64,000 bases of DNA from Rhabditoides inermis (Eukaryota; Nematoda; Chromadorea; Rhabditida; Rhabditidae): contig CAWZYM010000002.1 in assembly GCA_963966185.1 (NCBI GenBank), positions 98,501-162,500 on the forward strand. The letters run 5' to 3'. Positions 1 to 14,550 of the stretch are shown in pieces (the first letter of the stretch is position 1; every line of letters begins with the position of its first letter). The notes beneath the pieces were generated by a model. The model saw only the letters and a program-made list of their open reading frames with translations, was not told the DNA's origin and ran no database searches. Position numbers and translations under genes: made by a program.

Positions 1-74
1 TATCATCACAGGGAGATCGAGCTATGAAGATTTTTGCCTGATAGACAATGCAGTTTACGATTGCCTCTATTCAG

Positions 75-749
75 GGAGATCGAGCGGGTGACGGAAGGCC
101 GGCGCAAGAACTACGGCCTGATCGTGTTCCATCGGGTCGCCATTCGACTGCTCGAACTCGCCTCACCCGTCAGCGAGCGCTGGCAGAAGGTAGAGAGGGA
201 AAGGGAGAGGGAGTGGGAGAGGGAGAGGGAGAGGGAGAGGGAGAGGGAGAGGGAGAGGGAGAGGGAGAGGGAGAGGGAGAGGGAGAGGGAGAGGGAGAGG
301 GAGAGGGAGAGGGAGAGGGAGAGGGAGAGGGAGAGGGAGAGGGAGAGGAGAGGGAGAGGGAGAGGGAGAGGGAGAGGGAGGAGGGAGAGAGAGGGGGGGG
401 GGGAGAGAGAGAGAGGGGGAGAGAGGGAGAGAGGAAGAGAGAGAGAGAGGGAGAGAGAGGGAGAGAGTAAAGAGGACAACTTCTTCAAAACATTCCGCCT
501 TCGGAACACTCCTGAATATCCCCATATGGAAGTATACATATGTGTTTTGAAAACCGCCACTCCAGCCGGTCGGCGTGTTCTCGTCGCTGCGCGCGCGTCA
601 CGGCGAGGAGACGTCGGTGGCGCGCGCGTTCGAGGCGGCGGTCGACGAGTTCACGAGGGACGGCGATCATAGGGCGAGGAAGCTAGTCCTGCTCGCACAC
701 GACGGAGACAGCAAGGACCACGTGCAGGAGAGCATGAAGGCCATGTGAG

Positions 750-802
<53 letters not shown>

Positions 803-1151
803 GTCTCTGTCTCTCTGTCTCTCTCGCTCTCTCTTACCAGTGTTTCCAAAACCCACTGTCTCAGCGTGTGCCAGAATCATTATGAAGTAAGAGATAGTAA
901 AATCCTCCGAAGCTCAAGTTCACCCCCCCCCCATAACTATGCTGTCCGTGTCCTCATCTTCATTTATCAACACCGGAAAAAAAATAATCTTTCTCGTCAG
1001 TGACTCGCTGCACCGTCTCGACATCACCGTGCTGTCCGTATCCGGCCGCGCGCACCCCAACATCCACGTCCTCCGGGCATACACACACTCGAACGAGCGC
1101 GTCTACCACGACAGAGAGAGCAGGGATGGGTTCATGGCGGAGCTAGAGGCA
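75..1151 (+). other. VWA domain 1 (N-terminal part outside window)
   Basis: Exons 75-189, 566-744 and 1001-1151 encode the second half of a VWA fold: a hydrophobic strand (YGLIVFHRVAIRLLEL), the helix region ending before VLLAHDGDSKDH (the position of the third MIDAS loop, here HDGD rather than SDG), and the last strand ITVLSVSG. The DxSxS metal motif would lie left of the window. Confidence 0.85.
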
Positions 1152-2093
1152 GTGAGTGACTGTCATTAGCTGTCACCTGTCATTTGTCATTAGTCATTTG
1201 TCATTGTCACTCAGGTGGTCAACGACTGTCACTTCGTGCAACGTCCGCCGGCGAGAGGATTTCCGGAGAGGAGGGGACAGGTAATCGAATCAATCAATCA
1301 ATCGATAAATCAATCCAGAACAAAATGGTGATAAATGAAAACAACTATACAAAACGAGGTAGTGGTCGATACAAAAGTCCATATTCGAATCCAGAACAAG
1401 GTGGTGATCGATAAAAAAAATTCAATAATCATCCAGAACGAGGTGCGGCCACGCACTCGAATCCACGGCGTGAAGACGACGCGCGCGGCGATGCACAAAT
1501 TTGATGCGAACACATGTCAGAAGGAGAAGGTAACCATGCAAAAGGTCGGCACTTCACATCTTGGATAGAGTAGAGGTCAGACTCGGTCACTCAACTTTTG
1601 CTGGCAAAAGATCCTCAGAAAGATCTCCGTGCCTTTTGTATCACAAAGCGTTTTTATACATATTCGAGTCTGACTTCTTATAGATACACTCGCACTATAG
1701 ACAGCACTGCACTTGATGCATGAATTTAGTTGAAAACCATAAGTTGTGTGAACTTGTTAGATGATTGCGATCAGTCTCATCGAACCACTCCCGAACTGAC
1801 TTCCGAATACGGGATACTTCCGAATGTCTTGCCTTCGAAACATTTTGCTTCCGGAGAGACTGATGGTACCTTCAGTGTGTGTGTGCGGTTTGCCTTAGGT
1901 TCATAGGTACACTTATGCTTCTTCACCAGTGTTCTATAGTATTGCATTCTATTTCTGCAGGTCGATCTGATCATAGTGCTCGACACTTCGGGCTCGGTGT
2001 TTGAAGCGTTCGAAGAAGAAAGGAGGATAGCGCTTGACCTCATTGACCACTTCCCCATGGACCAGTACGGAGACCATATGCGGGTGCGGGGAG

Positions 2094-2142
<49 letters not shown>

Positions 2143-4333
2143 GTTTGTCTCTCTCTCTCCCCCATCTCTGTCTGACTGTCTCCCCCTCTCTCTCAAGTAT
2201 AGAAGAATTCTTATCATCTTCTCTAGGTCGGCATCGTCCGCTTCTCGGGCTCGGCTCACACGGTCGTCCCTCTGGAACCGGGCCATGATTACAACGACAT
2301 GGTCAAGATCATCAAGGATGTGAGTCGTTCTGTACCCTTATACACATATTTGAAAGTGACACGCTCTGAACTGACACGAAAAAACTGAGGCGGCTGGTTT
2401 TTCTTTGAAAAAATATCATGTGCCTTTTTCTAGGGAGTTGCTGAGACTTATCGAACCTTTAATAATAGTGTCAGGAGAGGTGTTCCTCATTCAGATCGAG
2501 TTCACCGGCTCGAACACACGAATCGCGGGCGCGGTCGAGGAGGGCATGCGCGTGATGGCCGCCGGTATGCGCAAGGACGCCCAGCAGGTGAGTGATGCAG
2601 GCGGCGCTTCGGCGCCGCCTGGTTTGTGTTAGGACGGTGTCTGCGCAAAACTCTCCCCGAACACTTTTCAAGTGTCATTTTTCAACTTTATGTGTCTTAA
2701 GAACATGAAACAATATTGAAGTAGGTTTAAATGATATTCAACGTGTATATTTGTCTACTTATCCACTTGTTTATCTGTTCATTTGTTTTTTCTCCATATT
2801 CTCAGATTTTCATCCTGATCTCGGACGGATGCGCTCATTCACATGTCTACTTGTCCATTTACCCAGATCTTCATCCTGCTGTCGGACGGGCACGGGCAGG
2901 AGTACTGGAGCGAGGTGGTGAACACGGGCGCGCGGCTGCAGGCCACCGGGGCGGAGCTGTTCGCCGTGTCCGCCTCGCCCTCCTACTCACTGGCGGAGCT
3001 GGCCATCTATGTCGGCGACCCGAGCAGGGTGTTCGTGGGGCCAAGGTGGACGAGGTGGGTACTGTTAGTTACAGAAAGTGTCTTTTGCATCATAGTGCGG
3101 TTTGTTGGATTCTTAATTCTGACTTTTGCAAAAAAGCCCTAAAAGGACAAAACCTGGGAGGTCAAACGATGTCGTTTTCAGTTTCGTCCCTCTCATTGCG
3201 GGTTACACGAAGCTGTGTCTGGGAGTGGCTGCGGGCACGGGAAAGCACGACGAGGAGGGAGAGGGCAAGGTGGCGCCCGTGTGGCACACTCCTCCGCCCA
3301 CGCAATGGACCCCGCCGCCCACGCAGTGGACCCCTCCGCCCACGCAATGGACTCCTCCGCCCACGCAATGGACCCCACCGCCTACGCAGTGGACCCCGCC
3401 GCCCACTCAGTGGACACCTCCGCCCACCACCACAACCCAATGGACAGCTCCTCCGACCACTTCTTGGACACATCCGCCCACTGAGGCTACTGAAGCGACA
3501 ACGACAGAGGCTACCACAGAAGCCACAACTGCGACAGAAGCCACGACGACAGAAGCCACGACGACCGAAGCAACGACGACGACGACAGAAGCCACCACGA
3601 CAGAAGCGACGACGACGACAGAGGCTACCACAGAAGCGACGACGACGACAGAAGCGACGACGACTACAGAAGCGACGACGACTACAGAAACGACGACGAC
3701 GACAGAAGCGACGACGACGACGACCGTGCTCACGACCACGAAGCCGCTCACGCTGGCGCCCGCAGACAACGCGGTGGAAACGGAGACGGAGGCTACTGAG
3801 GCTGGCACCGAGACGCCCACTGCCGCGCCAACTGTCGAGACCAACGATGATACGAAGGAAAGTGAGACCGAGGCACCTGAGACCACTACGGAAGTGGTCA
3901 CTGATGCTCCGACGGAACCGACTGAGGCAGCCACCGAGGCTGCTGAGACCACCACGGAAGCCACGGAGTCGACAGTGTCCGAGACTGAAGTCACCGAGGA
4001 TGCGACGGAAGCGGTGACGGAAACGGCGACGGAAGCAGCGACGGAAGCAACGACGGAAGCAGCGACGGAAGCGACTACCGAGGAGTCAGTCGAGTCAACC
4101 ACGGAAGGTGCAGTAGAAGCGACAGAAGCATCCATCGAGTCGGCGACTGCCATGCCCACAGAGGAGAGCGAGGCGCCGGCGGAGGAGGAGACTACAGTCA
4201 CCACCACGACGTGAGTGACCTCAAATTGTTCAGTATTGATCTCACGTTTACAGGGCGGTCACCGATCTCCCTGCGACCCGCCGCAGCGATGCGCAGATTG
4301 CCAAGGAAATCGAGCAGGTAGTTAGGGAGAGAA

Positions 4334-4375
<42 letters not shown>

Positions 4376-4910
4376 GAGAGAGGAGAGAGAGAGAGGAGAG
4401 AGAGAGAGCCTGCGTGACACCCTTGCACTCACTCACACCCCCACTGGCACCGATTTAGGTGGAGCAGGGCATCGACCGCGACCTCGAGGCGTTCGAGCGG
4501 GCGGTGAGATCAAAGACATACCGTGCACTCACTACCCTCTCACTATCTTCTCTCTACACTCTCACTATAGTCTTACTACACTCTCATCACAAACGCACAC
4601 ACCACTTTCTCCCCACACCCACACGTTTCGCATCAACCTGACATTCTCACCGCAATCACACAAAGAATCCGTGATCCGGGAAGGTTTTGGAGCGAATTAA
4701 GGATTGAATGTGAAGTAGTTAGGAGGAAGACGGAAAAGAGATTGCGGCAATAAAAAGCGAAACAAGGAGTTTAGACGGGTATAGCGACGTATTCGACGTA
4801 TTATACTCTTCCCTCCACCTGCCACCATTGCAGGAGGGCTCCGGCGAGGACGCGCGCATGGTCGAGGCGGCCATTCGCTCCATGGAGCTCAAGCGGAAGA
4901 AGCTCAAGGT

Positions 4911-4951
<41 letters not shown>

Positions 4952-5639
4952 CCCCCGTGTTAGGATAGTCTCTTCATTGTGTGATGTGTATTGAAAGAGT
5001 TTCAAAGGCATTGAGATTATAAGAAAATGCATCTTCCAGGACCTGCCCTCCACGTCCGGCGCATGCGAGACAGACCTCATTCTGATCATCGATCGCTCCC
5101 AGTCTGTGGACGCCGACTTTGAAAAGGTGAGTTTGGTATTCAACTCGTAAGTCTCTCGCTGTTGAGTTGAAGGGCCTTTGAAGCAAACAAAAACAGAACG
5201 TTTACAATGCGCCTCGATGACAGTTCCGAAGACAATCTCGAAAAGACTGACCGCCTCTTTAGAGACTCGCCATCGCCAAGTGCGAGGTCGATAACATTGT
5301 GATCGAGCCTGTATTCTGAACCGGACGAATCTAACGGAACAGGCTCACTTCCATTCAGAAACTCGCTACGGCGAAGATCTGACATTCCGAAACTGAACTG
5401 AGCGACAGAGAACTTACTCCGCCGCCCTCGTTTCTCTTGCCGCGACATCGATATAGAATATATACGAGACGACTCTAGCATTTTCTTTAGGAACTCGCCA
5501 CCGCGCGGCGAGTGATCGAGAACATCCCTGCTGGCGACCTGTCCACTGGCAGGGTGCGCGTGGGCGTGGCGTCATTTGCGCGCGATGCCACGGTCGAGTA
5601 CACGCTGCAGAAGGGGGAGAAGGGCAAGGTGAGAGCGGG

Positions 5640-5695
<56 letters not shown>

Positions 5696-6305
5696 CATTA
5701 TCTCTCTATCTCTCTTCATTTCTTTCTCCTTTCATACAGCCTCGATCAAGTGCAGTGTAGTTGCACAACTGTTAGCTCAATGTGCTTCAAGATGCGTATT
5801 CTCATTCTCATCCAGTTTCTCTCCGTCATCTCGTCCGTGGAGCACACCGGCGGCACCACGTCAGCGGTCGGCGGGGTGATGCTCGCACAGCAGGAGATCA
5901 TACCCAACAGGTATGTACGTGTTGGCTAGTTTGAAAATCGGAATCAGAACGTTTAACTAATTCATAAGAGATCCTCGGCCAATGGTAGTGAATGTGATGT
6001 AAAGCCATAGTATTTCTTCCACTCCCTCCGCAGAGAATACCTTCAGCTTTACCTTCTTTTGCAATCGTATAATTATCAGGAGACCCTCGGCCAGACTGCT
6101 AGTCGTTCTCATCTCGGACGGACACAGTCAGGACTACTGGCGACAGCTCGTCAGCACGGCGAGGTGAGCGGAGAGGGAGAGGGAGAGAGAGGGGAGGGAG
6201 GAGAGAGGAGGGGGAGAGAGGAGGGGGAGAGAGAGGGGGGAGAGAGGGGGGAGAGGGAGAGAGGGGGGAGAGAGAAGGGGGAAGGAGAGAGAGAAGGGAG
6301 GGAGA

Positions 6306-6357
<52 letters not shown>

Positions 6358-7145
6358 AGGCAGCTCAACACTCTCCCCAACACTGTGGTGCTTGCCACGA
6401 CCGTCAGCATGGACTATTCGACGGCAGAGCTCCAGGTGACTAATTAAAAGTTTGAAGTTGCAAAACCACTCCCTCAATGCCTGGCGGAATTCCTTCGAAA
6501 TCGTAGATGCTTCCGAAGAGACTGACCGCACAGAGGAGGAGGAGGACACCTACCCCAGCCCCGGATTTGACCGACGATGGGCATAGGAATTCGAAACAGA
6601 ACTGCGTTGGCGACAATAGCCCAAACTCACAACGCGCAATCAAATCAAATCAAATCAAATCAAAAGTTTTATCCAGGATCTCTATACACAATCCAATGGT
6701 TTGGTTCGCTATGGAGCCCGTGAACATTATTCTTTTCTATTCGCTCGCGTAAACTCGTGCGTAAACTCCAAATACTCGTTGAGACGTGGACGGGGGAGAT
6801 GTCGCGCGTGTTCAACGCACACCACACGGAGGACTTCCTGCGAGCCGCCGCCGATCATATAGGGAAGTGCGGCAAGGGAGACGACGTCAGCAGGGATCTG
6901 GTGGGGAGGAAAGGAGGGAGGGAGGGAGAGAGATGAGGGAGAGAGGGAGAGAGGAGGGAGAGAGAGAGAGAGAGAGGACCATCTTCAGACGCCCGAGGAG
7001 CTCTCCAAGGAGGACGCGTTGTCTCGCACGCCGGTCGAGTCGAAAAAGGCGGCCGCCATGACAGACAAACAGATCCAAGACGACATCGACACGATGGAGG
7101 AGAGCGGAATGGAGGTCTCTCTCTCTCTCTCCCTCTTTCTCCCTC

Positions 7146-7220
<75 letters not shown>

Positions 7221-8003
7221 CCCACACTGCAGGACCTCGGCTCGGGCGAGGCGCCGCCCACCGTCACCGTCCTCTCCCCCACCACCCACGCTCCTGCCAC
7301 CGGAAACGCATCGCCCCCCGCTGTCGTTCCGACTGTGGACGATATCCACGCGGTGTCTTCTCTCTCCACCCATCTCACCGACGCTGCGGTGGTGGGATTC
7401 CGGGAGGAGGGGTCGGGAGAGCCGGCGGAGACGTCTCCTTCTACCACGACAATGATGACGACGGCGGAAGTGATCGACGATGAGCCGTTGACGGGGGATG
7501 TGTTGAAGGCTGGTGGGTTGAGTGGCAGTCAGTCTCTTCGAAACTCCCTTCGCAACTGATTTCGAAACGACTTTAAAACACAGAATGAGAGACTGACCTT
7601 GCATAATGACGTCAGTCTTGCAGAAGAGCCGGTGAACGAGGCGTCCAGCCAGACGTTGGATGTCACAGCCTCCCTCGGAGTAGCGTCGGGAGAGGAGGAC
7701 ACGGCCGTGCTGCACGGAATCAAGGTGCGGGGCAGTATAATCGAGAAGTTGCGGCGAGACTCTTCGACTCTCTTTGATACTGACTTCGAAACGTTTTGTA
7801 GAGACTGACCACATCAATTTCGCAGCGTTTCGCATTTCGCAGGGAAAGCAAAGTAGGGAAGGAAAAGTCAAAGGGAAAAGTGAAAAAAGTGTTTTGAAGT
7901 GACTGATTCGCAACTTTCAGACCAAGTTGCACGATGAGAAAAGCGCCATATCGTTCGAGAAGAGGCTGCACGGAGAGGGGTGCAAGGTGGGGAGGGAGGG
8001 GGA

Positions 8004-8038
<35 letters not shown>

Positions 8039-8651
8039 AGGGGGGGAGAGAGAAAAAAAGATAGAGAGATTTCTCTGTTCAGGTCGACCTCGTGTTCATC
8101 ATCGACAAGTCGCAGTCGGTGGAGCTCGAATTTCAGAAACAGCTCCAGTTCGCTATTGACCTGGTTGGGGGTCTCTCCCTCTCCCTCTCCCTCTCTCTCC
8201 CTCTCTCTCAACCCTTTCTCTCGCAGGTTCGCCGCCTTCCCTCCGAGGACTTCACTGACCGCATCCGCGTCGCTGTAGTCGTTTTCAACAACGTCGCCAG
8301 TCTGTACTACAAGTTCGGAGATGTGAAGAGCCGGTGCGGGGAAAACTATACTTTGTTTTCTTTGTCCTTTTTTCTCCTTTTGTATCAGAAAATAGACCGC
8401 GTTCGGAAAATTAGCAATGACCAATGGTAGCACATTTGTAGCCTATTTACATAGATTTTCATGATATTCCGCACCCCCTTAATTGTCGGTCAAAAAAGGG
8501 AACACCCTCTATTGATTTATCGATCTTCACGTAGCGGTCAGTCTCTTCAAAACACGATACTGACTTCGAAAAGCCTTCGAAACACTATCAATTAGCCTGT
8601 TTCGAAGACGCTTTGAAGGGGTTGTTTAGAAGAGATTGACCATACCCTAAC

Positions 8652-8689
<38 letters not shown>

Positions 8690-11367
8690 TTCAACGATAT
8701 ATGTATTATGTATCAGGCAAAAGTTACTCGCCGTCATATTCTCCCTAGTCAAGAATATCGATTTATCGATCGCTTTGCAGAAACCAGCTGATGCACGGTC
8801 TGATGTCCATTGAACACTCGGGCGGCAGCACGTCCCTAGCCAAGGGAGTGGATCTGGCTGTGGATCAGATCGAGCAGGGAAGGAGAGAGGATGCGAGGTG
8901 GGGAGAGAGAGGGGGGAGAGAGAGACAGAGGGAGAGAGAGAGAGAGAGGGAGAGGGAGAGAGAGAGAGAGGGAGGGAGAGGGAGAGAGAGAGAGCCCAGT
9001 TTCAGACAGATGGTCGTGCTGGTGTCGGACGGCAACAGCCAGGACATCTGGCGGGAAGTCCTCCGCGCCTCCTCGAGACTCAGGGCCACCCAAGCAGACG
9101 TTTACGCGGTCACGGTGAGTCTCTCTCTCTCTCTCTCTCTTTCTCTGATCCCCCTCTCTCTCTCCAGGTGAGCTTCGCGTACCAGCTTCGCGAACTTGAG
9201 CTCTACACCGGAAACAAGTGGACCGTCTATATAGATGCCCGGATCCATCAGTTCCTCGATGAGGTTGGCTTATTTTTTACGTATCTCTCTATACAATTGG
9301 TTATATCTATCCATCGTCTACACAATAAATGTTGCGTGTTCTATGTAGTTTGATGAGTTCCCATGCCTGACCACATAAGTATTCACATTTCCGTTCAGGT
9401 GGAGCAATCGGTTCGCAGCTGTGGCGCTCCGTCGCCACTCTCTTCTTCTTCCTCTGCCGAAGTGGTCCCTCTAGGCACTCCCGCCCCCGCGGTCGCGCCA
9501 GCCGTGCCAGGGTGAGCGAATAATCAATGATAACATGACTGAGTGTGAGCGATCGATAATCGATCAATCATGAATCAATATATGCTGACTATACAAGTAC
9601 GGTTCGCCACAAGCACGTGGGAGAAGCACTGTTAAGTCAGGGTAGGGTGGAAGGTCGATGTTAATTTATCAGTCGTGCATTATCGATAATCTTCCTCAAG
9701 TTGCGGACAGTCTTTTCAAAACACTTGGGATTTCTTTCGATTCGTCCCCAGAACACTCCCGAACTGGAATGCCTTGCTATCCCTTCGAAACACTTTGGAA
9801 TGAGTTCCGAAGAGACTGACCGAACGTTTAGGAACCCCGAGTGTCCCGAGGACAAGGTGGACCTGTTCATCGTTCTGGACACATCTACCGACGAGCCGGA
9901 GGACTTCTACGCGGATCGGAAGCTCGCCATGGACCTGATAGCAGTGCTGCCAGACAAGGACTTCAAGGTAGGTGGAGAGAGGGGGAGAGACGGGAGAGAG
10001 GAAAGAAAAAGGGGAGAGAGAAACACGACCACTCAGGACTTTTGTTTCCTTTCGAGTCGAGACTCAATTCTAGTGTCATGTCACGAGGAACTGGATACTC
10101 GCACAAAACTACTTCCTGCAAAATGTCTTTCCTTGCATTTGTACTATTGGGCAGTTCGGAAATGTGCGAAAAGATGATAGAGTTTTTTTATTATCATCGA
10201 GTTTTATTCATATTTTTTTCACAGAACGAGCGCGTGTGGACATCGATCATCCGGTTCGGCGGGCAGCCCGCGCTACAGTCGATCCTGCAGAGCAGCGACA
10301 AGAGTGAGAGAGGGGGGAGAGGGAGAGAGAGAGGGAAAGAGGGAGAGAGAGATAAAGAGAGAGTGCTCTACAGACGATCTGATCTACGAGATCGAGCGTG
10401 TGGGGCACGACAACTCGGTTGGCAGTCTGGTGAGGGCCGGCGAACTGATTCGACAGGTATGCTAACTGTTCAGGTTAACCTGTTTGTTATGTTATGCTGT
10501 TTTACATGTATGCTTACATGTATAACGTGTGAACTGAATCTACAACACACATTTGTAATCCTCTCCGATTACAACCGAGTAATTTGAAACTTATAAACTC
10601 CCTTCGATTTGCATACAGGAGAAATGTGTGTTTCGAATAAGTTTTGAAGCGGCTGTTTGGAAAAGACTGACTACACCTATTGTACTAACTTGATAAACTT
10701 ACAGTCGTTATAATCCAATACAGAGTTTTCGGCTGACAAACTTTTGTTTGTGAGAGAACAATTGGTACGGCTAAATCCTTGTTACTCTCTATGAGTAGTG
10801 AGATAAACGCAATACTATCAATGAGAAAAAACTTACTGGATATTTACCTGTGTACAGTAACTGTGTCTTCAGCACGTGATGGAGCGCCGGCGGCCGTCGT
10901 CCCGCCTCGTCTTCGTCATCATATCCGACGGCAACACAGTCGACGAGCCGCATCTCGTCAAGGTCCGTTTCTCATTTCGAAAGTAGGGCGGAAGACGTAT
11001 TGTTTCCGTAAAACAGCGGTCAGTTTTTTTTTGAACTTCTGCCCAAATGCGTCCAAACCACCTCCAGATTCTCTTGCAAAACTTCAATGTTTCGGCGAGT
11101 GCTCGGCAAAGTGCACGGACTCGTTTCATAGCTCATAGCATAGCGCCAGAATGACTCACAAATAACAGCTCAAAGATCAGAAAGGCTAGGTGAAGAGGGC
11201 TGGCTTATGTTCTGGGTTTCGAATGCACCTCGGGATTTTAAGAAACTTGAAGAAACTGCCGTATAGGAAGCGGCGAGGAGACTGCACGGACTGAGGGGCA
11301 AGGTCTACGCGGCGACCAGATCTACTCAGACAAGGTGGTCTCTCTATCTCCCTCTCCTTCTCTCCCT

Positions 11368-11411
<44 letters not shown>

Positions 11412-11901
11412 CTCTCTATGTTTTCCTCCAGGTACGACGACCTGAAGGAGTACACGGGCAACGTCACCCAGGTGTTCACTGGAAAGTTCGCCGGCGAGCT
11501 GTTCGTCCAGGTACGCACAATGATAGTCATTCCATCGAAAATACAAAGGCGAATGGGGAAAGGTCCATTTTTCTATAACACCTCTCTACTCGAATGAGAG
11601 ATCATGAAGAAAGACCACAGAAGTGTTTCATGAAATCATCAAGGTATCGAAATATGTCACAAACAAAGAAAAAAAGTATCGATATATGGCACAAACAAAT
11701 GTGTAGCTTACGATCTAGATTTCGTGTAGCCCGATTGTGTTGAGGTGCGGTTTCGAAGGTATTTGTGATACTGAACGCCACACTTGTACCTATGTCAGGA
11801 AGTCGGCTCGGAGCTCGTGAGCTGTCCGGGCGCGCCGAGGGAAACGGTCACATTCCCGCCCACTACAACCACCACTCAGGCACCCGAGACGACGACTAGG
11901 T

Positions 11902-11947
<46 letters not shown>

Positions 11948-12154
11948 GGGAGAGAGAAGGTGAGAGAGGGGGAGAGGAGAGACAGTGAGAGAGAGGAGGG
12001 AGAGAGAGGGGTGGAGAGAGGGAGAGGAGAGAGGGAGAGAAAACGAGCTATGCACAGAAAAGAGTCTCTGTCGCCGTCGAACGATCTGAAGCTACGCGAT
12101 TCGAAGACGGGCTTTGCTGAGATCGCGGTGGAGGAGGTACCGACGCTGTGAGTC

Positions 12155-12234
<80 letters not shown>

Positions 12235-14489
12235 CTGCAGGTGCCAGTTCGACTCGCTGGACCTGCAGATCATCATAGATGCGTCCTCCTCGCGACAGGA
12301 CGTGTTCGAGCGGCAGCGGGAGCTCGCGCTGGAGCTCGTCAACAGGCTGCCCATATCGGCAAACAATCCGCAGGCGAGTTCTTTTCTGTTCTTTGCTGAC
12401 ATACATAGCTTTCATTTTTTTCATTGTATTTTTTTGTTTTCACTTTCTTTCTTTAGTCTCCCCGAGAGGTAAATACGCGATATAAGTATTGGGTTTTGTT
12501 TGACAATTGTGTAAATCATTTTTTAACTCATAAATGATTTCATTTCAGATCGCCGTTGGTGTGTCGAGTTTCACAGCAGAACCCGCGATTCGGCTGCCCC
12601 TCGCGGCTGGAAGGGAGAAGGCGGTGGGTGGAGAGGGGGAGAGAGAGGGAGAGAGAGAGGATTGAAAGAGAGAGACATACAGAGAGTGAGAGAGAGATAG
12701 AGAGAGAGAGATAGAGAGGAGAAAGGAGAGAGAGAGACATAGAGAGAGAGCTTTCAGGATATCCGCAAGTCGATCCAGTCGATCAAGTACCACGGCGGTT
12801 CCACGCTGACTGCACAGGCTGTCGAACTGGCAGTGGATGACCTCAACAGGGGAAGGAGGAAGGAGGCGCGACAGGTAGGAAGTTTCTCTCTCTCTTTCCT
12901 CTCTCTCTCTTTATCTCTCTCTCTCTTCTCTTTCTCTTTCTCCTACTTCTTCCTCTCTCCCTTCAATTCTTCCCCTCTCTGCCTTCTCATTGTCTCTAAT
13001 TGGCGTCCCCGCTGCGTAGAAAGTGACAAGATTGGAGTCTTGACGTAAGGAATCTCTCCTCCTTTCCTCCTCCCCTTCTCTCTCCCCTTCACCCCCATAC
13101 TCCTTACCAGAAGCTGTTCTAATTGCTTTAATCTTATCGGCTCACTTCAGGTGGTTATACAATACAGTACGTTTATTACGATATTATCATCAACACAATG
13201 AGTTTTGTGTGATGTGCAAGTGCGCCTCTGAGCAGGTTTTCTGAGAGGTTCCTTCGATGATGGTTTTTTTTTTCTGCTCTTGCTCCTTGATCACTTGCTC
13301 AGGTTGTTCCGATGAACCTCTTGCAGGTAGTGGTCCTGATGAACGACGGCTTCTCGCAGGACCCGTGGGCGCGGCTGCTCTCGGCCAGTGAGCGACTGCA
13401 GCAGTCGGGCGCCGAGCGATTCGCAGTGGCCCTGGGTAGCGAGTACGATCTGCGGGAACTCAGGCACTACGCGGATGAGAAGAGGATCTACCGAGACGAG
13501 ACGGCGAAGAAGTAAGTGTGGAGCATCTCTCTCTCTCTCTCTCTGTCTCTTCCTCTCTCTCTTCTCTCTAACCTAGCCATCTCTCTCGTCTCGTCTCTTC
13601 TACTTTCCATCTCACCCTCCTTCCCTCTCTAGAGGCTAGATCAATGTATCGAGTGAAGATAAGGTAATACTGAACTGTTTATCATGACCCAAATGTACAA
13701 GTAGACAGGCGAGAAGCTGACGCACCACTTGACGCAGTGGTGACGCAGCGCTTCCTCACACGCGCCTGACGACGCTGCCGTACGTGGCGAATGCTGGCGA
13801 TGCGTAGCCATAGTAGAACTGCGGCACGGCGGAAGCGGCAGCGGCAACGACGGGCTGAAAATGAACAGTCGAGCAGGAGAACAGTCGAGAACCACATCGA
13901 GAAGGAGCTATTGCATTCCGCATCAGCCAACCAGAACTATCGAAACACGTACCGCGGCGACGGGAGCAGCGGCGTAGGCAGGACCGTAGGGGGCCGCGAG
14001 CGGGGCCGCCACAGGTCCGGGGGCATACGCGGGGGCCAGACCCACAGCGGCCGGCACTCCACCGGCAAGGGGAGACGGCGCATAGGCCCCGCCCGCATAC
14101 GGATAGGCAGACGCGGTCGCATAGTAGTCGACGGCGTGCGCCGAAGCCACTAGAAGCACGACGAGAGAGAGGCACTGCATTCTGCAATGAGGTACTGTAG
14201 CTATTATGGATGGGGTACTGTAGTACAATAGGTTACAGTAACAAATTGTTCCCGTGGGAAAAGTAGAGAGAAAATGAATTGAGAAAGTTAACCAGCGGCG
14301 TTGAGTGGCGGCTTCTTATAGCTGACACCTAGCTTCAAAAAACCAGCCGATCACGGGATGGGCAGAGTGCGCGAGAGAGTGTGCTGGAGCGAGAGCGCGC
14401 AGACAGTGTTTGCCCCGCGGCGTGAATTTTGTGTGTGTGTATCCATAGCATGGTTACCCTCAAGCAACCGAGCAAACTTCGCACCCCTC

Positions 14490-14550
<61 letters not shown>

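Noticed and set aside
34..672. Long reading frames of alternating Arg-Glu, Gly-Glu, Leu-Ser or Leu-Pro over GA/CT tracts, here and in dozens of other places
   Set aside because: GA and CT dinucleotide runs have no stop codons in several frames, so they open automatically. They lie in introns of well-supported genes.
2731..4017. 428-codon Arg/Pro-rich plus-strand frame and a 266-codon Val/Ser-rich minus-strand frame
   Set aside because: Both are out-of-frame readings of the Thr/Pro/Glu linker exon 3182-4210; the true frame continues VWA domain 2 and matches the splice phases on both sides.
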